Below, one piece after another: positions 7,450 through 14,798 of a DNA stretch of 14,798 nt. Below the pieces are notes generated by a model that saw only the letters and a list, made by a program, of their open reading frames with translations, did not search any database and was not told the DNA's origin. Both the position numbers and the translations under genes were made by a program. Origin of the DNA: Methylococcaceae bacterium (GTDB lineage Bacteria; Pseudomonadota; Gammaproteobacteria; Methylococcales; Methylomonadaceae). Where the stretch lies: positions 1-14,798 of the forward strand of contig JAUXDP010000045.1 of the NCBI GenBank assembly GCA_030618325.1, read 5' to 3'. Each line of letters begins with the position of its first letter. Within the stretch, counting starts at the first letter, position 1.

Positions 7450-9081
7450 ATGAAAAATAAACAACACCCCTTATGGGTTTCAACACTGTTTATTGTAACC
7501 CTTATGACTGGGCTTCAATTTTACAGTGCGGACACTTCTGCCGCCTGGACTACTGTTAGAGATCCAGAAACAGATAAGATGGTGACTATACGAGTAGGGG
7601 AAACTCTGGAAGAATATAAGGCCAGAAATCCTTCCAAAATTAGAATAACATCAGAGCCGGGCAAAGAGTCTGTGGTAAAAGACTGGGATGATATTACGCC
7701 TAAAGAAAAGGCCAAAATACTCAAGCCATTTAAAAATTTGAGCAAGGAAAGTGCCACCTGCGCTTCCTGTCATAAAAACGAGCACCCCGGCATTTACCAG
7801 CAATGGGGCCGCTCCAAACATTTCGGTGCCAATGTCGGCTGTTATGAATGTCATAAAGCCGACAAGAATGATGCTGATGCGATCCGCCATAAAGACTTCT
7901 TTATTTCCGTGATTGTGTCACCTAAGGATTGTGGTACTTGTCACAACCTAGAAGCAAAACAGTTCCAAAAAAGTCATCATGCTAAAGCGGCAGAAATTAT
8001 AGGCTCATTAGACAACACCTTAGCAGAGGTTGTTGAGGGGAAAATGAGTTTTATGGGTAGATCACCCGTTGCAGTTGCTGGCTGCTGGCAGTGTCATGGA
8101 ACAGAAGTTAAAGTACTGCCTAATGGTGAACTGGATCCTGCGACCTGGCCGAATACGGGGATTGGTCGGATTAATCCTGATGGTTCAAAAGGTTCTTGTA
8201 GTGCTTGCCATCAACGTCACCAATTTTCTGCCGCCCAGGCTCGACGCCCGGAAAACTGTGGGAAATGCCATTTAGGCCCCGACCATCCGCAAAAAGAAAT
8301 TTACGAGGAATCCAAGCACGGTATCGGTTTTTATGCCAATGTCGATAAAATGAATCTGGATTCGGCCAAATGGATTCCCGGTGAAGATTATGATGCCGCA
8401 CCAACTTGTGCTACTTGCCACATGTCCGCTACACGCAACCTGCCGATTACCCATGACGTAGGTGACCGGATTTCTTGGACTTTACGTCCACCTATATCGG
8501 AAAAAATCGATGCGCGGGATGCGAAAAAAGGTTTAACCGTTAAACCTTGGCAAGAACGTCGCAAAGATATGAAAGATGTTTGTAATAGTTGTCACGGTAA
8601 AAAGATGATTGAGAACTTTTACCTGCAATTTGATGGTGTGGTTGATATGTACAATGAAAAGTATGCTATTCCAGCCACTCAGATGATGGACTTGTTACTT
8701 GAACAAGGGTTGCGTACAGAAACACCGTTTGATGAAGAGGTTGAATGGTCATACTACTTCATGTGGCATCATGAAGGGAGACGCGCTCGTCACGGCGCAT
8801 CCATGCAAGCACCTGATTATGTCCAATGGCATGGTATGTACGAGGTTGCACATCGTTTCTATATGGAATGGTATCCTAACATTCAGGAAATCATCGAAAA
8901 AGCTGAAAAAGCCGGCAAACACAAGGAAGCGAAAATTATCAAGGATTTCCTCGATAATGAAATTATGACCCTAGATGGACATGCCTGGTTCGTCGGTAAA
9001 ATGCCGAAGGAGTTAGCTGAAAAGCGTAAAAAGGATCGTGAGGCTTTCAATAGTCGTTACCTACAAGAAATCAAGAAATAA
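7450..9081 (+). CDS. haoA: Octahaem cytochrome c of the hydroxylamine oxidoreductase (HAO) family
   Basis: A 543-residue exported cytochrome. An N-terminal hydrophobic segment (about residues 9-26, cut probably near ADTSAA) directs it to the periplasm. It has exactly eight CXXCH motifs, at C104, C121, C161, C212, C250, C270, C320 and C378, as in HAO. The fourth (CWQCH) corresponds to the active-site haem. GPDHP after the sixth supplies D278-H279, matching the catalytic Asp-His pair of Nitrosomonas HAO. The C-terminal region contains WHHEGRRARHGASMQAPDY; Y457 is the best candidate for the tyrosine that cross-links the P460 haem. Family members oxidise hydroxylamine or hydrazine, or reduce nitrite or hydroxylamine. 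The gene sits 31 bases after the nitrate/nitrite transporter and 21 bases before a nine-haem membrane cytochrome. No haoB, c554 or cM552 gene is present. The fold and haem count are certain; the direction of catalysis is not. Confidence 0.9.
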   Translation: MKNKQHPLWVSTLFIVTLMTGLQFYSADTSAAWTTVRDPETDKMVTIRVGETLEEYKARNPSKIRITSEPGKESVVKDWDDITPKEKAKILKPFKNLSKESATCASCHKNEHPGIYQQWGRSKHFGANVGCYECHKADKNDADAIRHKDFFISVIVSPKDCGTCHNLEAKQFQKSHHAKAAEIIGSLDNTLAEVVEGKMSFMGRSPVAVAGCWQCHGTEVKVLPNGELDPATWPNTGIGRINPDGSKGSCSACHQRHQFSAAQARRPENCGKCHLGPDHPQKEIYEESKHGIGFYANVDKMNLDSAKWIPGEDYDAAPTCATCHMSATRNLPITHDVGDRISWTLRPPISEKIDARDAKKGLTVKPWQERRKDMKDVCNSCHGKKMIENFYLQFDGVVDMYNEKYAIPATQMMDLLLEQGLRTETPFDEEVEWSYYFMWHHEGRRARHGASMQAPDYVQWHGMYEVAHRFYMEWYPNIQEIIEKAEKAGKHKEAKIIKDFLDNEIMTLDGHAWFVGKMPKELAEKRKKDREAFNSRYLQEIKK

Positions 9082-9102
9082 GCTAACTTGAGAGAAGTAA
9101 TA

Positions 9103-11151
9103 ATGATCATGCGCCGCCTTTCTATGGGCGGCGCAGTTATGTTGGGACTACTGTTTCTATGTATAACAGTCACAGTCTCTGCAGAAACTGCGCCCTCACC
9201 TGTCGAACCTATCTCAGTTACTGATAAAACTGATATTGACACCTGTCTGGATTGCCACGGTTACCGGGGCTTCGCAGTGCCAACTGGGAAAGTAGGTGAA
9301 TCACCGAAGCGTGCGTTACACGTTAAATCAAAATCTTTCAAAGAGAGCGTACATGCCGATGTCAAATGTGTCAGCTGTCATGTGGATATTGAACAGATGC
9401 CGCATAAGGACAATGTTAAACGAACCGTTGATTGTGTTTCCTGTCACAAAGAACTGAGCAATAAAGATCGAGATGAAATTAAGGAACAAATAGATTATAC
9501 AAAAAATCTAACCGATACTATGGTCGGTTTGCCCTCGACTTTTAAAGTGGTGAAAAAAAGTAAGGTGGACACTCAGGCTGACCATTATCTTGCCTCAATT
9601 CACGCTCAACCCAGCAAGGACAATCCTGAAAAAGTAAACGCGACCTGCTGGGATTGTCATGGCTCGCATGAGGTTTTCCCCATGGAAGGCGCGACCAAGG
9701 ATAGCTATCGCATCAACAGCCCAGAAACTTGCGGGCGGTGTCATGAAGAACAATTAAAAGAGTACACTCAATCTGTTCATGGCGCACCCGTTAAGCGTTA
9801 TGGAAAGTTGGAGCCAGCTGTCTGTAGTGATTGCCATACCGCGCATAAAATATCTGTGGTTGAAGAAGATAAGGCAAAATTAACCATTACTGAAAATTGT
9901 GGCTCCTGTCATGAAGACTATTTAAAATCCTATCAGGAAACCTATCATGGACAGATAGTAAACCTGGGGTATACCCATACGGCAAAATGTCATGACTGCC
10001 ATTCTCCACATGATCCACATAAAGCAGATGACCCTAGATCAATGGTTCATCCCGACAATATTATGGAGACCTGTAAAGAATGTCATAAAGATGCTTCAGA
10101 AGGGTTTTTAACATTCCACCCGCACGGAACAACGCATGATTATGAGCGCTTTCCAGAAATGTGGATTGTTTCAAAGTTTATGATTGGTTTGCTATTCGCT
10201 GTCTTTTTATTCTTCTGGGCACATTCGTTACTGTGGTATTTCCGTGAGAAGAAGGAATTTGAAAATGGCCATCAACCAGTCATACGCTTAGAAAAAAATG
10301 GCGACCCTTTAAAGCAAGGGCAGTATGTCACTCGCTTTACTAAAGGCTGGATGATTGCTCACTTGGTTCTGGCTATAGCGGTAATGACCTTGGTGATTAC
10401 CGGGACAACCGTCCTTTTTGCTAATAGTTTCTGGGCTCCGCTGGTGATGACTTTACTTGGTGGACCTGAAGTTGCAGCCATCATTCATCGCATCGCAGCC
10501 GTTACTTTTGCAGCTATATTCTTCGGTCATTTGTATGTTATTTTCCGAAAAATCTATACTGACAATAGAGATCATGGTATTAAATTTGAATGGTTTGGCC
10601 CACACTCTTTGATTCCACGGTTACAAGATGGACGAGATTTTATCGCCATGTGTAAGTGGTTTTTTGAAAAAGGCCCACGCCCGGTTTTTGACCGTTGGAC
10701 GTACTGGGAAAAATTCGATTACTGGGCACCTTTCTGGGGTATGTTTATTATTGGCTGTTCAGGTTTATTGCTCTGGTTCCCAAGTTTCTTTGGCAGCTTC
10801 ATGCCAGGCTGGGTGTTTAATGTCGCTACCATTGTTCATGGTGAAGAAGCCTTTTTGGCAGCGGTATTTTTGTTTACCGTGCATTTTTTCAACTGCCATT
10901 TTAGACCGGAAAAATTTCCGGTTGATGTCGTCATGTTTACTGGCAGTATGCCTCTGGAAGAGTTCAAACATGAACGTAAAGTTGAATATGATCGTTTAGT
11001 CAAAACAGGAGAATTAGATCAATATCTGGTTGGTGCTCCTTCTGCCAAACTCAATCAGTATTCCAGAATTCTGGGATTTGCTTTGATTGCTGTCGGCGTG
11101 ATAGAACTCATATTGGTTCTGTTGGGGTTTTTACAAGATATACTAGCGTAG
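9103..11151 (+). CDS. CbcL-like nonahaem cytochrome c fused to a di-haem-b membrane domain, putative quinone oxidoreductase
   Basis: A 682-residue protein. A signal segment (residues about 8-27) leads to a periplasmic part with nine CXXCH motifs, at C48, C89, C111, C182, C210, C241, C266, C296 and C324. Six membrane segments follow (about 353-379, 412-439, 457-481, 540-562, 569-595, 655-679). Histidine pairs H462/H476 and H579/H594 in the third and fifth segments can hold two b haems, as in HydC/FdnI-type cytochromes b. This order, nine c haems then a di-haem b domain, is that of Geobacter CbcL, an inner-membrane quinol dehydrogenase. Here it lies 21 bases behind the HAO-family gene, so it is the likely electron partner, moving electrons between quinone and the octahaem enzyme. 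A TTG at 9088 is in frame, but ATG 9103 is preferred because GAGAGAAG (9090-9097) gives it a ribosome site. The architecture is clear; the partner role is inferred. Confidence 0.85.
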   Translation: MIMRRLSMGGAVMLGLLFLCITVTVSAETAPSPVEPISVTDKTDIDTCLDCHGYRGFAVPTGKVGESPKRALHVKSKSFKESVHADVKCVSCHVDIEQMPHKDNVKRTVDCVSCHKELSNKDRDEIKEQIDYTKNLTDTMVGLPSTFKVVKKSKVDTQADHYLASIHAQPSKDNPEKVNATCWDCHGSHEVFPMEGATKDSYRINSPETCGRCHEEQLKEYTQSVHGAPVKRYGKLEPAVCSDCHTAHKISVVEEDKAKLTITENCGSCHEDYLKSYQETYHGQIVNLGYTHTAKCHDCHSPHDPHKADDPRSMVHPDNIMETCKECHKDASEGFLTFHPHGTTHDYERFPEMWIVSKFMIGLLFAVFLFFWAHSLLWYFREKKEFENGHQPVIRLEKNGDPLKQGQYVTRFTKGWMIAHLVLAIAVMTLVITGTTVLFANSFWAPLVMTLLGGPEVAAIIHRIAAVTFAAIFFGHLYVIFRKIYTDNRDHGIKFEWFGPHSLIPRLQDGRDFIAMCKWFFEKGPRPVFDRWTYWEKFDYWAPFWGMFIIGCSGLLLWFPSFFGSFMPGWVFNVATIVHGEEAFLAAVFLFTVHFFNCHFRPEKFPVDVVMFTGSMPLEEFKHERKVEYDRLVKTGELDQYLVGAPSAKLNQYSRILGFALIAVGVIELILVLLGFLQDILA

Positions 11152-11168
11152 AAATTGCTGGGTAATAC

Positions 11169-11232
11169 CTTTGTAGGAGCGGCTTTAGCCGCGATATAGA
11201 TCAACATCGCGGCTAAAGCCGCTCCTACAAAG
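11169..11232. repeat. Palindromic REP-like repeat (27-bp perfect arms)
   Basis: Arms 11169-11195 and 11206-11232 are perfect reverse complements around a 10-base loop. It shares the core GGCTTTAGCCGCGA with the element at 2408-2469, but differs at two arm positions, each compensated in the opposite arm. It lies between the nonahaem cytochrome gene and the formate/nitrite-family channel gene on the plus strand, where the hairpin could lower read-through or set different transcript stability for the two parts of the cluster. Confidence 0.85.
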
Positions 11233-11288
11233 CAAAAATTATAAAAGTTGGACTAACTCAAAAACTCATATTAATAAAAGAGGTTCTT

Positions 11289-12206
11289 ATGTATACAGAT
11301 ACCATTAATCACTTTGCAAAAGTCGCTAAAATGAAAGCTGAATTATTAAAAAATAATCCGCTTTCTTTCTATATTGGCGCTTTAATGGCAGGGGCATACC
11401 TTGGAATGGGCATAGTCCTGGTCTTTACCTTGGGTGGACTACTTGATCCGGCAGTTCGGATACTGGTCATGGGTGCCTCATTCGGCATTGCTTTGACCCT
11501 GATTATATTTGCCGGAGCCGAACTATTCACCGGCCATACTATGTATATGACCATAGGCTGGTTGCAAGGAACAGTCACAAAAAATGACCTTTTCAAAGCA
11601 TTTGGAGCATCCTGGGTAGGTAATCTGGCCGGCGCATTAATATTTGGTGTTATGGTTGCCATCGGCCAAGGGGCGCTTTTTAATGAAAGTGCTGATTTAT
11701 TGAATACAGTTGTCAGTGCCAAGATGAATAAAGGGCCTATACAGCTTTTTTTCTTGGGGATTTTGTGTAACTGGCTAGTATGTTTAGCTATCTGGACATC
11801 AGCACGGACTGAAAATGATGCTGCCAAATGTATCTTGATTTTTTGGTGTTTATTTGCATTTTTCGCCAGTGGCTTTGAACACAGCGTTGCCAACATGGCA
11901 GTTTTCGCAATTGCCCTGCTAGGTGATCATCCAGAATCTGTGTCTTTCTTCGGCATGTTTTATAACCTATTTTTTGTTACTTTAGGAAATATTGTATCCG
12001 GCAGTTTATTCATGGCTATTGGCTATTGGCTGGCTTCACCAGGGGCTTTTGTCAAATCTACAGAGCCAGCCAAAAAAATTCAGTCTATATTGAACGGGAT
12101 GTTTGATATTTTTCTTGCTTTGTATGAAATTGTAAAAAAATTAGTATTCTCTATATCTGAACTTGTTAATTCCAAATCTGGAGATGGAGTAGTGCCAAAA
12201 AAATAA
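11289..12206 (+). CDS. Formate/nitrite transporter (FNT) family channel, likely nitrite
   Basis: A 305-residue inner-membrane protein of the FocA/NirC family. It shows the usual six membrane spans, the conserved segment FAGAELFTGHTM (74-85), and GFEHSVANM (195-203) with the central pore histidine H198. These channels pass small monovalent anions such as formate, nitrite or hydrosulfide. Nitrite is favoured here because the gene follows the HAO-family and nonahaem cytochromes and the nitrate/nitrite transporter. The C-terminal tail after the last span (about residue 250) is some 55 residues, longer than in E. coli NirC (268 residues in all), and contains a second amphipathic or hydrophobic stretch near 264-291. 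An AAGAGG ribosome site precedes ATG 11289. A repeat hairpin separates it from the cytochromes, so it may be transcribed with them or on its own. It faces mtaB tail to tail. Family sure; substrate inferred. Confidence 0.87.
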   Translation: MYTDTINHFAKVAKMKAELLKNNPLSFYIGALMAGAYLGMGIVLVFTLGGLLDPAVRILVMGASFGIALTLIIFAGAELFTGHTMYMTIGWLQGTVTKNDLFKAFGASWVGNLAGALIFGVMVAIGQGALFNESADLLNTVVSAKMNKGPIQLFFLGILCNWLVCLAIWTSARTENDAAKCILIFWCLFAFFASGFEHSVANMAVFAIALLGDHPESVSFFGMFYNLFFVTLGNIVSGSLFMAIGYWLASPGAFVKSTEPAKKIQSILNGMFDIFLALYEIVKKLVFSISELVNSKSGDGVVPKK

Positions 12207-12274
12207 TTACTACTACCATACAGGTTGCAGGATAGGGTGTGGGGAGGATTTTCCCCGCAAAGAACTAAAGGGCC

Positions 12275-13561
12275 TTATATGGTTTCAGCCAATAAATAGT
12301 TTTCATCAATAGCAAAAGGCCGAGCTGAAATAATCTGGTTTTCTATACTTTGTCCGGGTGAAAGCAATGCAGCTACTCGGATGTAGTTGGGTGTGTAGCC
12401 GAACACTTTAATTAGTCCGTCTTCTTGCTGTTCTTTTTGCCCTTCCCAGAGTACAGGAAAAATTTCCCCCAGATTGCGTGTCTGAAAGCCAGATTTCATA
12501 GTTTCAGCCAATCGGTGTAATTGTTGGCTACGCTGTTTTTTTACTTCATTAGGTACCGGGTTCGGTAATGTTGCTGCTTTGGTGCCCTCGCGTGATGAAT
12601 AGGTAAAGATATGAATATGGCCAAAGCCGATTTGCTCGATAAAATCGAAGCTTTCTTGCCATTCCCGTTCTGTTTCTCCAGGAAAGCCGACAATAATATC
12701 GGTAGTTACATTGAAATGCGGAATTTGCTCCCGGGCTTGTTGAACGATGGATGAAAACTCAGCCGTTTTGCAACGTCTGGCCATACGGCGTAGCACGGCA
12801 TCAGAACCGCTTTGCAATGGTAGGTGTAAGTGTGGCATTAACCGCTGGTTTTCGAATAACTGAAAGAAATTCTGGGGTAAATCCCAAGGCTCGAGTGATC
12901 CCAGACGGATTCTTGGTATATCGGTTTCTGCCAAAATGGTTTGTAGTAATTCAGTCAGGTGACTGTTAATTTCTGACCCATATCCACCCAGATGCACGCC
13001 AGTTAATATTACTTCTTGGATGCCTTGTTCTGACAGATTATTAATTTCTTCTATGATTGCTTGAACAGGGCGGCTTTGTTCCTCACCTCGTGCTACGGTA
13101 ACTATGCAAAAGGTACAGCGATAGCGGCAGCCATCCTGTACTTTAACAAAAGCACGTTGCCGGCCACGGCTAAAAAGAGAAACTTCACCCGGTTCGGTAG
13201 ACATGGCAGGCATGCTATCAAGATTTAATTCTGATAGTGATTTGCTGACCAGCTCATTTTTATCTTTATTGCTGACTACCAAGTCAACGCCCATTAATTC
13301 AGCTGCCTCATCCTGGTTTAACGTTGCGTAACAGCCGCTAACGACCAGTTTGGCTTTGGGGCTTTCTCGATGAATACGACGGATAAGTCGCTTTGATTTG
13401 CGCGCTGCATCTTGAGTGACTGCACAGGAGTTGATAACAATTAAATCAGCGTCACTGTGTTGTCGAGTTATTTTATGACCCGCTTTTTGAAAATCCTGTG
13501 CCCAGGTTTCAAGTTCCGCTTCATTTAGGCGGCAGCCGAGGGTTCTAAGATTAATCTGCAT
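12275..13561 (-). CDS. mtaB: MtaB, tRNA (t6A37) methylthiotransferase
   Basis: A 428-residue radical SAM enzyme that adds a methylthio group to threonylcarbamoyl-adenosine 37 in tRNAs reading ANN codons. The N-terminal domain carries three cysteines for one iron-sulfur cluster: LGCRLNEAE (C10), INSCAV (C46) and VSGCYA (C77). The radical SAM cluster motif CRYRCTFC has C145, C149 and C152. GFPGETE lies further on, and a TRAM-type RNA-binding domain should cover roughly the last 60 residues. The LGCRLN start and spacing fit MtaB better than MiaB or RimO. The upstream gene (SpmA-SpmB fusion) ends 9 bases before the ATG. An AAAGGG ribosome site overlaps its stop codon, so the two are probably translated together. 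The gene is convergent with the FNT channel gene. Confidence 0.92.
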   Translation of the reverse strand: MQINLRTLGCRLNEAELETWAQDFQKAGHKITRQHSDADLIVINSCAVTQDAARKSKRLIRRIHRESPKAKLVVSGCYATLNQDEAAELMGVDLVVSNKDKNELVSKSLSELNLDSMPAMSTEPGEVSLFSRGRQRAFVKVQDGCRYRCTFCIVTVARGEEQSRPVQAIIEEINNLSEQGIQEVILTGVHLGGYGSEINSHLTELLQTILAETDIPRIRLGSLEPWDLPQNFFQLFENQRLMPHLHLPLQSGSDAVLRRMARRCKTAEFSSIVQQAREQIPHFNVTTDIIVGFPGETEREWQESFDFIEQIGFGHIHIFTYSSREGTKAATLPNPVPNEVKKQRSQQLHRLAETMKSGFQTRNLGEIFPVLWEGQKEQQEDGLIKVFGYTPNYIRVAALLSPGQSIENQIISARPFAIDENYLLAETI

Positions 13562-13570
13562 TGATACCCT

Positions 13571-14798
13571 TTAGCCAAAAAACCAGTAAGCGATGAAAAT
13601 AGCGGCGATAATGCCGGAAATATCGGCTATTATCCCACAAGCTGCGGCATGACGAATATTTTTAATACCTACCGATCCAAAGTAAACTGCTAACACGTAA
13701 AAAGTGGTTTCGGTACTACCTTGCACGATTGAGGCGAGGCGTCCGGCAAATGAATCAGCGCCGTGAGTTTGCATGGTATCCACCATCATGGCGCGTGCTC
13801 CGCTACCGCTAAATGGTTTCATTAACGCGGTAGGCAGGGCATCTATAAACCGGTCGTCAAGTGCCAGTAAGTTCACCAAATATCTAATACTGTTTGCGAG
13901 CAGATCAAGCGCGCCGCTGGCTCGAAAAACACCTATGGCGACTAACATGGCAACAAGATAAGGAATAATGGTAATGGCGGTCTGAAATCCTTCTTTTGCA
14001 CCGTCAATAAAAGCTTCATACGCATTAATACGCAGCCAAGCAGCTCTAGAAATAAAAATGATAACCAGACTGAAAAGAATGATATTACTAACCAGGCTCG
14101 ATTGTTGCAACATTTGTTGTTGCGGCAAGCTGGAAAAATAGCCGATAATGCCAGCGATCAAAAGGGTAAAACCACCGATATATTTTAAAATTATTCTATC
14201 TAGTAAATTGATTTTTTGCACGCTGGCAACGGCTAGCAAACCCGCCAAAGTGGAAATATAGGTGGCGATTAGGATGGGTATAAATACATCAGTTGGGCTC
14301 ACTGCACCCAGTTGGGCACGATAGGTGAAAATTGTGACCGGAAATAAAGTAACGGCAGATGTATTTATGACTAAAAAAAATATCTGTGCATTGCTGGCCG
14401 TTGATTTATCAGGGTTCAAGGTTTGTAATTCTTGCATCGCTTTAATCCCCAATGGGGTTGCCGCGTTGTCCAAACCTAAGGCATTGGCAGAAATATTCAT
14501 GACTATAGAGCCTAATGCGGGGTGATTTTCAGGTACTTCTGGCATCAATCGGGAAAACAAGGGGGTTAACCCACGTGTTAGTAAGTCTATAAATCCACTA
14601 CGTTCTCCAATCCTCATAATTCCGAGCCATAAGGCAAGTACACCGGTTAAGCCTAGAGATATTTCAAAAGCAGTTTTTGCCATTTTGAACATGGCTGTGA
14701 TAATTTGCGCAAAAACTTGTTGGTCGCCCAGAAACAGTAGCTTAAAAGTAGCTGTCAGAAATGCGGCGATAAAAAAGAAAATCCAGATAATGTTTAGC
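13571..14798 (-). CDS. SpmA-SpmB fusion (nucleoside-recognition/Gate domain membrane protein), start at window edge
   Basis: A polytopic membrane protein with two Gate-type halves. The N-terminal half has SLGLTGVLALWLGIMRIGE, typical of spore maturation protein SpmA. The C-terminal half has GAKEGFQTAITIIPYLVAML and later GSTETTFYVLAVYFGS, typical of SpmB. An internal ATG at 14692 opens a shorter frame, but the frame continues upstream to the edge, reading LNIIWIFFFIAA, which looks like the normal SpmA beginning after its methionine. Base 14798 is a G on the minus strand, so the true ATG probably straddles the edge and the protein is about 409 residues. Bacillus has separate spmA and spmB genes. 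In non-sporulating bacteria the fused form is of unknown function, possibly solute or nucleoside transport. It stands 9 bases upstream of mtaB and likely shares its transcript. Confidence 0.85.
   Translation of the reverse strand, partial: LNIIWIFFFIAAFLTATFKLLFLGDQQVFAQIITAMFKMAKTAFEISLGLTGVLALWLGIMRIGERSGFIDLLTRGLTPLFSRLMPEVPENHPALGSIVMNISANALGLDNAATPLGIKAMQELQTLNPDKSTASNAQIFFLVINTSAVTLFPVTIFTYRAQLGAVSPTDVFIPILIATYISTLAGLLAVASVQKINLLDRIILKYIGGFTLLIAGIIGYFSSLPQQQMLQQSSLVSNIILFSLVIIFISRAAWLRINAYEAFIDGAKEGFQTAITIIPYLVAMLVAIGVFRASGALDLLANSIRYLVNLLALDDRFIDALPTALMKPFSGSGARAMMVDTMQTHGADSFAGRLASIVQGSTETTFYVLAVYFGSVGIKNIRHAAACGIIADISGIIAAIFIAYWFFG

Noticed and set aside
9088..9102. TTG at 9088 as start of the nonahaem cytochrome gene
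   Set aside because: The bases just after it (GAGAGAAG) form the ribosome site for ATG 9103, and starting there still leaves a complete signal segment.
11369..11896. Minus-strand open frame of 175 codons inside the FNT channel gene
   Set aside because: The plus-strand frame is a clear FNT protein; the antisense frame has no recognisable motif and mirrors its codon bias.
12238..12258. Possible terminator hairpin GGGGA...TCCCC between the FNT gene and mtaB
   Set aside because: The stem is only about five base pairs and no T-run follows on either strand.
12275..13561. MtaB gene read as MiaB or RimO
   Set aside because: The LGCRLNEAE start and cysteine spacing fit MtaB; MiaB and RimO have different N-terminal motifs.

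Overview
The window looks like a chromosomal segment of a gammaproteobacterium of moderate to low GC. The clues are a RecD of the RecBCD type, palindromic GGCTTTAGCC-type intergenic repeats of the kind common in gammaproteobacterial genomes, and a phosphatase-kinase fusion beside a nitrate transporter, an arrangement also known in Pseudomonas. A methanotroph of the Methylococcales is a plausible guess because that group often carries a hydroxylamine oxidoreductase. No methane-oxidation gene is present to prove it.

Layout. Bases 1-2303 (minus) hold most of an MmeI-like DNA methyltransferase/restriction protein whose C-terminus is cut by the window edge. It stays in frame without a stop over 767 visible codons. 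Next come recD (2484-4118, minus) and a PP2C phosphatase fused to a Ser/Thr kinase (4317-5966, minus). A 195-base divergent intergenic region follows. From it reads a plus-strand cluster: a NarK/NasA-type nitrate/nitrite transporter, an eight-heme cytochrome of the hydroxylamine oxidoreductase (HAO) family, a membrane protein with nine c-type haem motifs and a di-haem-b type membrane domain, and, after a palindromic repeat, a formate/nitrite-family channel. A convergent minus-strand pair closes the window: mtaB (tRNA methylthiotransferase) and an upstream SpmA-SpmB fusion whose start codon appears to straddle the right edge.

How the genes may work together. The centre of interest is 4317-12206. 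Two transporters for nitrogen oxyanions flank an HAO-family enzyme and a CbcL-like cytochrome bc protein that could link it directly to the quinone pool. The usual HAO partners (HaoB, cytochrome c554, cM552) are absent from the window. The simplest reading is a self-contained quinone-linked nitrogen-oxide redox module. It would work either as quinol-driven nitrite reduction or as hydroxylamine oxidation feeding quinone, with transport at both ends and a phosphatase-kinase as its likely regulator. The direction of electron flow cannot be settled from sequence reading alone.

Intergenic stretches are all under 300 bases. Three hold palindromic repeats (2408-2469, 4182-4255, 11169-11232). The divergent region at 5967-6161 holds back-to-back promoter-like elements and a near-consensus FNR-type box. 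No tRNA, rRNA, CRISPR array or insertion sequence was seen.
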